Notes: a model not told the origin generated them from the sequence alone. A DNA stretch of 5,287 nt from Limnochordia bacterium (GCA_007132635.1 SLOG01000351.1:1-5287), one strand, 5' to 3'; counted from the stretch's first letter, positions 1-5,287 are shown. Numbers and translations are program-made.

Positions 1-151
1 TCAGGTGCTGATGCAGGAATACGTCCCAGCTGTCTTTATGTACTATCCGAACATGCTGGCCGCTGCAAACGTTCGTCTGGTGAACGCGGATCCCAGCATT
101 GTGCGTTTTGAGAATCGAGCTGTGGAATGGGATATTTTGGAGGCGGAGTAA
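1..151 (+). CDS. C-terminal fragment of probable peptide-type ABC transporter solute-binding protein
   Basis: Only the last 49 codons are present, read from position 2 to the TAA at 149-151; the 5' part lies outside the window. The visible stretch includes QEYVPAVFMYYPNMLAAANV and ends with VEWDI near the terminus. In family 5 (SBP_bac_5, dipeptide/oligopeptide/nickel type) binding proteins the C-terminal lobe usually ends with a helix carrying a 'lmqEyvP' type sequence, a short hydrophobic strand, an 'N-x-R-V' segment and a final aromatic strand, and this fragment has that order. If so, the mature protein is extracytoplasmic and delivers peptides or related solutes to an ABC permease. The next gene starts on the base after this stop, so the two are probably co-transcribed and translationally coupled. 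A binding protein before two peptidase-family genes fits peptide uptake and breakdown. The family call rests on a short tail and is tentative. Confidence 0.55.
   Translation, partial: QVLMQEYVPAVFMYYPNMLAAANVRLVNADPSIVRFENRAVEWDILEAE
139..143 (+). promoter_or_regulatory. Shine-Dalgarno site for the TTG start at 152
   Basis: GGAGG lies inside the last codons of the upstream gene, 8 nt before TTG 152. This good spacing supports TTG at 152 as the true start, immediately after the upstream TAA. The arrangement suggests that ribosomes finishing the upstream gene re-initiate here. Confidence 0.75.
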
Positions 152-1591
152 TTGGGTGAAACGAACAGTCAAACACTGCAAGCTGTTAAGCAGTATCTGA
201 AGGATCACTTCCCGGATGATCTCGAGTTAATTCGAGAATTTCTGCGGCAGCCCAGTATCAGTTATACGGGCGAGGGCATTAACGAGACTGCTCAGCTCCT
301 GGTGACTATGATCCAGGAGCTGGGCGGCGACGCCCAGGTTGTCGCGACAGAAGGTCACCCCATCGTATTTGGGGAGTTGGATCAAGGAGCGCCGCATACG
401 GTTTTGGTCTACGGTATGTACGATGTGATGCCGGCTGACGAACCGGACTGGTCCGTGGATCCGTGGGCTGCCGAGATTAAGGAGCTGCCTGAGCAAGGGC
501 CTTCCATCGTGGCTCGCGGAGCCGTGAACACAAAAGGGCCCATGGCGGGATTCTTCCGAGCTGTTGCAGGTTATCAGGCAGCGGCCGGCAAGCTCCCGGT
601 GAACCTGCTTTTCGCCCTAGAGGGTGAAGAGGAAATGGGCAGTCGCCATTTCGTCCCCTTCGTTAAGGGCCACTTACGTGAGCTTAAGCAGGCTGACACG
701 GTGCTGTTCCCGTTTTTCAGCGAGAATGAGGCCGGCATCCCTTATATGACTCTCGGGACCAAGGGTATTCTGTACTTCGAGTTGGAGTGCCAGGGAGGAC
801 AGTGGGGAGGGCCGACTCGACGCGGTGTACATGGTTCGTACAACGCGTGGGTGGCCAATCCTATTTGGCGGTTGGTTCAGGCCATGGCTACGTTCGTTGA
901 TGTCGATGAGACAATTCGGATCGACGGGTTCTTTGATGACGTGGCCGAATTGCCCGCTGAGGAGTTGGACGTTATCCGTGAGCAGGTGAATGCTGGGCGG
1001 ATGGATGAAACGGTCTTTATGGAGTCTGATCATATTCTGCAGTTCAAAGGGAATCTGCGAGGAACTGCTTTGTGGCAGCGGTTGTTCAGTCAGCCGCAGT
1101 TGAACATTGATGGTATTGTCGGCGGCTACACAGGCGAAGGAACAAAGACGCTGCTTCCGCACAAGGCTCTGGCTAAAATGGACGTGCGCATGGTGCCTCG
1201 CATGGACCCTGAGCGTGTGGAGGCTTGCATTCGGCGGCACTTGGATGCCCATGGATTTGGTGACATCACCATGCGGGTGTACAATAAGTACCCCTGGTCA
1301 AAACTCAGTTTGCAGGAACAAGGTGTGCAGACAATGCTCAAGACATATAAAGACATGGGGAAAGAACCGGTGGTCTGGCCGCTCAATCCCGGATCAGCTC
1401 CGTACTATGTGTTTGAGCATATCCTGGGCGTTCCCTACGTAACAGGGGGTCTTGGCCATGGACACCGGCAGCATTCCAATGATGAATACTGCACTGTTGC
1501 TGGGCTGCTGAATTTCGAACTATCGATGGCGCAGTGGCTGCACGATTACGCCGTGGCTGCAGCCGAAGGAGGTGCTGGCAGTGGCCGATAG
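152..1591 (+). CDS. M20-family metallohydrolase (dipeptidase/deacylase-like) with altered metal site
   Basis: This 479-residue cytoplasmic protein has no signal peptide and the usual length of M20 dipeptidases and deacylases (ArgE/DapE/CPG2 relatives), which hydrolyse amide bonds of dipeptides or N-acyl amino acids using two zinc ions. Visible landmarks are YGMYDVMPAD (residues 87-96), ARGAVNTKG (121-129), EGEEEMGS (157-164) with the catalytic Glu pair near 160-161, LGTKG (201-205), a dimerisation (lid) domain from about 206 to 330 containing GVHGSY (His 227), DVRMVP (344-349), and GHRQHSNDEY (437-446) with the last metal-type His at 441. The family normally has GHxD where this protein has G-Met89-Y-D, and RGxxDxKG where it has Asn126. 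The usual Asp after the Glu pair is not evident either; the nearest acidic residue is Glu191. The fold is clear, but a canonical di-zinc site is doubtful. It follows a probable peptide-binding protein gene with no gap and overlaps the next gene by 11 nt. Substrate unknown. Confidence 0.88.
   Translation: MGETNSQTLQAVKQYLKDHFPDDLELIREFLRQPSISYTGEGINETAQLLVTMIQELGGDAQVVATEGHPIVFGELDQGAPHTVLVYGMYDVMPADEPDWSVDPWAAEIKELPEQGPSIVARGAVNTKGPMAGFFRAVAGYQAAAGKLPVNLLFALEGEEEMGSRHFVPFVKGHLRELKQADTVLFPFFSENEAGIPYMTLGTKGILYFELECQGGQWGGPTRRGVHGSYNAWVANPIWRLVQAMATFVDVDETIRIDGFFDDVAELPAEELDVIREQVNAGRMDETVFMESDHILQFKGNLRGTALWQRLFSQPQLNIDGIVGGYTGEGTKTLLPHKALAKMDVRMVPRMDPERVEACIRRHLDAHGFGDITMRVYNKYPWSKLSLQEQGVQTMLKTYKDMGKEPVVWPLNPGSAPYYVFEHILGVPYVTGGLGHGHRQHSNDEYCTVAGLLNFELSMAQWLHDYAVAAAEGGAGSGR
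1566..1572 (+). promoter_or_regulatory. Strong Shine-Dalgarno site that sets the next start at GTG 1581
   Basis: AAGGAGG sits in the last codons of the M20 gene. It overlaps the first base of the upstream in-frame GTG at 1572, which therefore cannot be its target. It lies 8 nt before the in-frame GTG at 1581, an ideal distance. The true start is therefore very probably 1581, giving an 11-nt overlap with the preceding gene and likely translational coupling. Confidence 0.8.
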
Positions 1592-3350
1592 GACATCAAC
1601 AGCAGGCAAAAATGCCGACGAAGACCAGTTGCTGGCGAGTATTACAGGCGATCTGGCGTGGGAGATTGTGCAAGACTTCTCGACTATCAACCGTGAGTCC
1701 GGATCGCGAGGGGAGCAAGAGGCAGCCGACCTCATTGTCGAAACTCTAGAGCAGAAAGGTGTTCCTGTGACGGTTCTGCGGCCTACACTACTTCTGAGTG
1801 TGCCGCGGCGAGCCTCTGTGACGGTGGGCGGGCGCGAATTCCATGCCAAAACACCGGCATTCTCTGTTTCGACTGGTGAATCTGGGAGTGCGGGACGGCT
1901 AGTCTACCTGCCAGGTGCATTTGCTCAAGGCCATGATGATCTGTTTGACTCAGGATTCAGTTCCCAGGCTCCAGAGGTCGCAGGGACTGTCGTGATAACG
2001 GAAGGCCTTCCGCTGCCGCAGAAGGTCCTGGATGTCGAGTCCTTAGGGGCGAGAGCGGCAATCTTTGTCAACCCTGGTGAACGAATCCACGAAGCCATCT
2101 GCACGCCAGTGTGGGGCGGACCGGATTGGCAGAACAAAGACCGGCAGCCGCAGATACCGGTGTTAGCCGTCAACCGGAAGGACGGCGAAACGCTGATCGG
2201 TATTGCCAAAGACCAGCCCGGGTCTCCTGTAGAGGTCGTGACCGTCTTAGAAAAGGGGCTGTTTGATTGCCCGCTTCCTGTGGTGGAAATCCCTGCCGAA
2301 GGGGCGGAAGCAGCCGACTTCGTTCTTCTGCATGGACACCTGGATTCCTGGCACTTTGGTGTCGGCGACAACGCAGTAGGCAATGGAGCCATGGTCGAGT
2401 TGGCTGTTCGGTTTTGGGAACGGCGTTCGCAGCTGCGGCGGGGGATTCGCCTGGCGTGGTGGCCGGGGCACTCGCCGGGTCGCTACGCTGGTTCCACCTG
2501 GTATGCTGACATGTTCGGTGTTGAATTGGCCGAACGATGTGTGGCCCAGGTTAACTGTGACTCGCCTGGGTGTCGTTGGGCGACAGCATTTTCCGGCATG
2601 TCGTGGACTCCAGAAATGGCTGCCTTTACGAAGGAAGTCATCCATGATGTTACGGGTTTGACCGCCAGCGGAGAGCGCCCGCCGCGTGCCGGGGACTGGT
2701 CCTTTAACAACTTGGGTGTGAGCGGTACGTTGATGCTCTCCTCCACGATGCCCGAGGACGTTCGGCAGGTCAAAGGGTACTATGGCGTGGGCGGCTGCGG
2801 CGGCAACATTGAATGGCATACAGAAGCAGATACCTTGGAAATCGCTGATCGACAGCTTCTGCAGCGGGATATGCAGGTGTATGGAGCGGTGGTGTGGCGC
2901 TTAGCTGCAGACCCGGTTCTGCCCATGGATTTCCGAGCTGCAGCAGCGGACATGCAGAAGGCGGTGCGCGGTTACCAAGAGGCTGTGGGCGAACGCTTTG
3001 ATCTGCGTCCAGTGCTGACGGTCCTGGATGAACTAGCCAGCAGTTTGGGTCAGCTGTACGGGGCGATGGAGGAACTCCCGACGCAAAAGGTGAATGGTAC
3101 CCTTAAGCGTCTGAGTCGGCTTCTTGTGCGTCTGCATTTCGCTGCGGATGAGCAGTTTCGCCAGGATCCGGCTCTGCAGGTTCCGCCCATGCCTATGCTG
3201 GCTTGGGCCGAAACTGTTGCTGCGCTTTCACCCGAGAGTATGGACTCGTTTTATGCAGTGAACTCGCTTATGCGAGGACGCAATCGTGCGGTGTTTGAGC
3301 TGCGGGAGGCGAGTCGGGTCATTGACGACCTCCTTAAGAACGACGCTTAG
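1581..3350 (+). CDS. M28-family peptidase-like protein with PA domain; canonical Glu-Glu pair missing
   Basis: This protein has 589 residues from GTG 1581, chosen by the AAGGAGG site 8 nt upstream; starting at GTG 1572 would add three residues. No signal peptide is seen, so it is probably cytoplasmic, unlike many secreted M28 aminopeptidases. An N-terminal part (about 15-85) resembles the peptidase lead-in (SGSRGEQEAADLIVETLE). A PA-like insert (about 100-225) has VAGTVVITEG, GARAAIFVNPGE and IPVLAVNRKDG. The M28 core (about 235-440) has HGHLDSWHFGVGDNAVGNG, with metal-type His253 and Asp263, then QVNCDSPG with Asp327 and EWHTEADT with His413. The tail (450-589) is probably helical and may mediate dimerisation, as in glutamate carboxypeptidase II-like proteins. 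Where M28 enzymes carry W-D-A-E-E (general base plus metal ligand), this protein has WWPGHSPGRYAGSTWY (293-308), so both Glu are lost. The neighbours suggest peptide or acyl-amino-acid metabolism. The activity may be altered or absent. Confidence 0.87.
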   Translation: MADRTSTAGKNADEDQLLASITGDLAWEIVQDFSTINRESGSRGEQEAADLIVETLEQKGVPVTVLRPTLLLSVPRRASVTVGGREFHAKTPAFSVSTGESGSAGRLVYLPGAFAQGHDDLFDSGFSSQAPEVAGTVVITEGLPLPQKVLDVESLGARAAIFVNPGERIHEAICTPVWGGPDWQNKDRQPQIPVLAVNRKDGETLIGIAKDQPGSPVEVVTVLEKGLFDCPLPVVEIPAEGAEAADFVLLHGHLDSWHFGVGDNAVGNGAMVELAVRFWERRSQLRRGIRLAWWPGHSPGRYAGSTWYADMFGVELAERCVAQVNCDSPGCRWATAFSGMSWTPEMAAFTKEVIHDVTGLTASGERPPRAGDWSFNNLGVSGTLMLSSTMPEDVRQVKGYYGVGGCGGNIEWHTEADTLEIADRQLLQRDMQVYGAVVWRLAADPVLPMDFRAAAADMQKAVRGYQEAVGERFDLRPVLTVLDELASSLGQLYGAMEELPTQKVNGTLKRLSRLLVRLHFAADEQFRQDPALQVPPMPMLAWAETVAALSPESMDSFYAVNSLMRGRNRAVFELREASRVIDDLLKNDA

Positions 3351-3384
3351 GCATGCGCTGCGGGAGACGAATGGACAACGGGAG

Positions 3385-4794
3385 ATGGTTGAAGTTAAAG
3401 CGCAACTGGCGGCGCCCGATCTGAAGAAGCAAACGAACGCGGCAAGCGAGCCGAAGTTGACCTTGGGCTCGCTGACCGCGTTTTATGCGCCGATTGCCGT
3501 GTCTTTTTTCCTGACGATTATTACGCATTCATTATTTAATGCGGGTCTGGCGCGGCTGCCATCGCCGGAGATCTACTTGGCAGCGTTCGCTGTCGCCCGC
3601 AGCCTCATGCACATGTTTGAAGGACCCATGATGATGTTTAGTCAGACTGTAGCAGCCTTGGTGGAGGATCGCAGCAGTTACGGAAAGGTACGGACGTTCT
3701 GCTTGCTGTGGCTGGCTGCGACGGTGACCCTGCTGGCTTTCGTGGCCATCAGCGGGATAGGTCGTGCTGTGTTTGTTTACATAATGGATCTTAAGGGCGA
3801 GACACTGGAGGCCGCTGTTGCGATTCTGCGAGTGTTCATAGTGTTTCCGTGTGTCTCGACGCTCAAATTTTTCATGCAGGGTATTATCATCCGTCTGGAA
3901 GCGACTTCGCTTCTAACTGCAGCCACGGTTATTCGGATTGGCTATGTGGCACTTTTCATTCTCAATATTGATCGGCTGTTGTTTGTCCCTGCACCGGTGA
4001 TCGCCGGGTTCATGTTTGCGAGTGCACTCGGCGTCGAGGGTGTCTTGTTGTTTCTCGGCACACGCTTGGCTGCTGGGAAATTTCCTGACGCAATAGAGCG
4101 TCGCCAGCGGCCCAAAACGCAAACGGATGACTTGACGTACAAAGGGATTATCATGTTTTTCTTGCCTCTGGCGATTACATCGCTTATCCGGACTATGGGG
4201 CCGCCGATCATCAACATAGGTTTGGCGCGGGCCGAACAGCCAGAATTAGTCCTATCAGCCTACGCTGTGGCTTGGGGACTAGCCATGATAGTGATGAGTC
4301 CTACCATCATGTTTCATCAAGTCACCTTAAGTTTCTCAGGCGATCGAACTCCGGAGCGTATGGCTGTATTGCGGCGTTTTGCGGGTTTCGTCGGAATCGC
4401 CATGTCTGTCACCATGGCAGCGCTGGCGTTTTCTGACGGAGCGTTTTTCATTCTTACTCGTTGGATTCAGGCGAGCGAGCCCATCAGCCAAATGGCTGTA
4501 GATGTACTGCGTTTGGCTTCGCTGCTGCCTCTGCTCATGATCGGCAGGGAATACTTCTGGGGCCTGCTGGCCCGACAACGCCTAACGAAGTACCTGGGTA
4601 CCAGTAAGATGATCAGTGTCGTGGCGTTGACGCTGACGGTGACTATACTGGCGTGGATCGATCTCCCTAACCCGGCCGTCCTGGGAGCTGCCGCGATGAT
4701 CGTGTCTGAGGGTGTCGAACTCGTGTACCTATACGCGGTCTCGCGGCGGTATCGGGTGACGGTAGACAATACTGCAAAGACCAGGAATTCCTAA
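3385..4794 (+). CDS. 12-helix MATE/MOP-superfamily transporter, ANKH-like
   Basis: This 469-residue inner-membrane protein has about 12 hydrophobic segments, roughly at residues 29-50, 63-85, 104-122, 144-167, 175-194, 203-225, 254-277, 289-312, 332-355, 370-390, 407-425 and 431-453. A polar loop near 226-253 joins two six-helix halves. The halves are recognisably repeated: AFAVARSLMHMFEGPMMMFS, followed by a short loop with EDR, in the first; AYAVAWGLAMIVMSPTIMFH, followed by GDR, in the second. Twelve helices in two repeats is the MOP/MATE architecture. The 'AY.VA.SLM...GPM' pattern recalls the ANK/ANKH branch (phosphate compound, citrate or ATP efflux in animals) more than classical NorM drug pumps, but this is from memory of the family. 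Its substrate is unknown; a product of the upstream hydrolases is a guess. The start is uncertain: ATG 3385 has GGGAG directly against it, whereas TTG 3322, with GGGAGG 12 nt upstream, would add 21 residues and overlap the previous gene. Confidence 0.8.
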   Translation: MVEVKAQLAAPDLKKQTNAASEPKLTLGSLTAFYAPIAVSFFLTIITHSLFNAGLARLPSPEIYLAAFAVARSLMHMFEGPMMMFSQTVAALVEDRSSYGKVRTFCLLWLAATVTLLAFVAISGIGRAVFVYIMDLKGETLEAAVAILRVFIVFPCVSTLKFFMQGIIIRLEATSLLTAATVIRIGYVALFILNIDRLLFVPAPVIAGFMFASALGVEGVLLFLGTRLAAGKFPDAIERRQRPKTQTDDLTYKGIIMFFLPLAITSLIRTMGPPIINIGLARAEQPELVLSAYAVAWGLAMIVMSPTIMFHQVTLSFSGDRTPERMAVLRRFAGFVGIAMSVTMAALAFSDGAFFILTRWIQASEPISQMAVDVLRLASLLPLLMIGREYFWGLLARQRLTKYLGTSKMISVVALTLTVTILAWIDLPNPAVLGAAAMIVSEGVELVYLYAVSRRYRVTVDNTAKTRNS

Positions 4795-4811
4795 TTAGGC
4801 TGGCTGAGACT

Positions 4812-4882
4812 GCCGCAGAGGAGGGACAGGATGATAAATTGTACCTTGCAGGTACAGAATTCTCTTGGTCCTCTCTGGCGGC
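4812..4882 (+). other. Long bulged stem-loop in the intergenic region (possible RNA structure)
   Basis: The arm at 4812-4827 pairs with 4868-4882: GCCGC with GCGGC, then AGAG, AGG and AC with their complements, about 14 pairs interrupted by three single-base bulges (4821, 4825, 4877). A shorter perfect hairpin lies inside it. No T-run follows, so it is not an ordinary intrinsic terminator. It sits just after the transporter stop and ends three bases before the candidate -35 of the small gene. It may be a 3' stabilising or processing structure for the operon transcript, or a remnant of a short inverted-repeat element. Confidence 0.4.
4840..4856 (+). repeat. Perfect hairpin, 6-bp arms with 5-nt loop
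   Basis: TGTACC and GGTACA flank the loop TTGCA. The hairpin lies at the tip of the longer stem at 4812-4882, and the flanking AATT at each side can extend it with a bulge. The bases after it (GAATTCTCTTGG) are not a T-run, so termination here is unlikely. Confidence 0.5.
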
Positions 4883-4884
4883 GT

Positions 4885-4913
4885 TTGCCTCCTTGGATGC
4901 TGTCTGGTATGCT
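4885..4913 (+). promoter_or_regulatory. Candidate sigma-70/sigma-A promoter with extended -10
   Basis: A -35-like TTGCCT (4885-4890) is followed by a 17-bp spacer and TATGCT (4908-4913). TGG directly before the -10 gives the extended TGn motif. Each hexamer matches consensus at 4 of 6 positions. Transcription would begin near 4920 and give a leader of about 30 nt before the ATG at 4953. The overlap with a perfect palindrome supports a regulated promoter. Prediction by eye only. Confidence 0.45.
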
Positions 4914-4926
4914 TACATTGTAAGCA
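4910..4926. promoter_or_regulatory. Perfect 17-bp palindrome, likely repressor operator
   Basis: TGCTTACA-T-TGTAAGCA is an 8-1-8 perfect inverted repeat. It covers part of the candidate -10 and the expected transcription start of the small gene, the classic place for a repressor to block RNA polymerase. Its size and odd-centred symmetry suit a dimeric helix-turn-helix regulator. The TTACA/TGTAA core is seen with several families, so no particular regulator can be named, and no regulator gene lies in the window. Confidence 0.5.
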
Positions 4927-4952
4927 AGACACACGAGTGAGGTGACGATACA

Positions 4953-5195
4953 ATGCTGCATGTTGGAGCACAGACGAAACGGTCTACTTCCGAGGTCATG
5001 GATAAGGCGCAGCATTTTTTCGGCGACGGTGGACTGGGCCTCCAAGCGGAGAGTAGCAGCGAGAACTGCCTGTTCTTCGCCGGCGGCGGTGGTTATGTCC
5101 ACGTTGTAGTTTGTGAAGGTGATTCACGTACCGAAGTGGATGTAGAAACGCGAGAGTGGGAGAAGCACGCAAAGCAATTTCTCAAGGTTCTTTGA
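4953..5195 (+). CDS. Small conserved-looking protein of unknown function, 80 residues
   Basis: I do not recognise a named family. The gene is supported by a good Shine-Dalgarno sequence (GAGGTGA, 4939-4945, 7 nt before ATG), a candidate promoter with an operator-like palindrome upstream, and an intrinsic terminator just downstream; together they form a complete single-gene unit. The protein has an amphipathic N-terminal helix (SEVMDKAQHFFG, residues 13-24), a glycine-rich turn (GDGGLGL), an alternating strand with CLFFAGGGGYVHVVVCEG (41-58), and a strand plus C-terminal helix (EVDVETREWEKHAKQFLKVL, 61-80). The order helix, strand, strand, strand, helix suggests a small alpha/beta domain, with no signal peptide and no membrane segment. 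The string pattern 'GGGGYV...V..ETREW......FL' feels like that of short conserved bacterial proteins, but that is an impression. The two cysteines (Cys41, Cys56) may or may not be functional. It is probably independent of the upstream operon. Confidence 0.72.
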   Translation: MLHVGAQTKRSTSEVMDKAQHFFGDGGLGLQAESSSENCLFFAGGGGYVHVVVCEGDSRTEVDVETREWEKHAKQFLKVL

Positions 5196-5215
5196 TGATG
5201 GAGCCTCGCAGTTGA

Positions 5216-5287
5216 TCCGCGCGGCTGGACAAAAAAAGACCTTGAGGCCATATGGCCTCAAGGTCTTTTTTTGTCCAGCCGCGCGGA
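5216..5287. repeat. Perfect 72-bp palindrome running to the window edge
   Basis: Every base from 5216 pairs with its partner through 5287, centred between 5251 and 5252 (ATAT at the tip). The inner part is an intrinsic terminator with 7-base A and T tracts; the outer part adds perfectly matched GC-rich arms (TCCGCGCGGCTGGAC and its complement). The symmetry ends exactly at the last base available. It may be a true extended bidirectional terminator or a fold-back artefact at a contig end. Confidence 0.9.
5231..5272 (+). terminator. Bidirectional Rho-independent terminator
   Basis: A 12-bp stem, GACCTTGAGGCC with GGCCTCAAGGTC (5238-5249 and 5254-5265), has an ATAT loop. Seven T follow it (5266-5272) and seven A precede it (5231-5237), so it can act in both directions. 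It lies 35 bases after the small gene's stop and should end that transcript. The same structure could end a convergent gene beyond the window. Confidence 0.88.

Noticed and set aside
674..1252. Minus-strand open frame of 192 codons opposite the M20 gene.
   Set aside because: It lies wholly opposite a gene with clear family motifs, encodes no recognisable domain, and has composition typical of an antisense shadow.
1572..1574. GTG as start of the M28-like gene.
   Set aside because: The strong AAGGAGG overlaps this codon and cannot serve it; GTG 1581 has ideal spacing.
2247..2819. Minus-strand open frame of 190 codons opposite the M28 gene.
   Set aside because: It overlaps the region that holds the M28 metal motifs in the true frame and shows no domain or ribosome site support.
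3353..3424. Short 23-codon frame starting ATG 3353, between the M28 and transporter genes.
   Set aside because: Although a GGGAG lies before its internal ATG at 3371, the peptide is very short, arginine-rich and overlaps the transporter start in another frame; no evidence that it is a gene.
4781..4803. Short palindromes AGGAATTCCT and CCTAATTAGG at the transporter stop codon.
   Set aside because: They are short, overlap each other and the coding end, and have no linked signal; chance is a sufficient explanation.
4840..4866. Intrinsic terminator for the operon after the transporter gene.
   Set aside because: The hairpin is short and is followed by GAATTCTCTTGG rather than a T-run.
4812..4890. 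T-box or other known riboswitch in the leader.
   Set aside because: No T-box consensus or other recognisable conserved core is present, and the structure lies upstream of the predicted transcription start of the small gene.
4791..5102. Minus-strand open frame across the intergenic region and the small gene.
   Set aside because: It covers the promoter-operator region and is opposite a plus-strand gene with a complete set of expression signals; its protein has no recognisable features.

Overview
The window carries a tightly packed plus-strand gene cluster from a bacterium of moderately high G+C (estimated by eye at mid-50s percent). Strong Shine-Dalgarno sequences (AAGGAGG, GGAGG) support TTG and GTG starts, and a classic A-tract/T-tract intrinsic terminator is present. 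These traits suggest a Firmicutes-like or Chloroflexi-like lineage, but no phylogenetic marker gene is present, so the assignment is weak.

Layout: positions 1-151 hold the last 49 codons of an upstream gene, probably a family 5 (peptide-type) ABC transporter solute-binding protein. Directly after its stop codon comes an M20-family metallohydrolase (152-1591, TTG start). It overlaps by 11 nt an M28-family peptidase-like protein with a PA domain (best start GTG 1581, end 3350). About 34 nt later begins a 12-helix membrane protein of the MATE/MOP superfamily, most like the ANKH (progressive ankylosis) branch (best start ATG 3385, end 4794). No gap in this run is long enough for an independent promoter, so these four genes look like one operon whose promoter lies upstream of the window.

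Positions 4795-4952 are non-coding and rich in symmetry: a long bulged stem (4812-4882) enclosing a perfect hairpin (4840-4856), then a candidate extended -10 promoter (4885-4913) overlapped by a perfect 8-1-8 palindrome (4910-4926) that fits a repressor operator. This region drives a small 80-residue gene of unknown function (4953-5195). The window ends in a perfect 72-bp palindrome (5216-5287) whose core is a bidirectional intrinsic terminator and whose last paired base is the last base of the window.

Working picture (inference): a peptide importer feeds cytoplasmic hydrolases, and a MOP-type transporter exports a product or related compound. The main surprise is that both adjacent hydrolases keep their family folds but have replaced canonical catalytic or metal-site residues. 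They are either specialised hydrolases with a changed metal site or non-peptidase members of their families. The small regulated gene beside them looks like a separate transcription unit.
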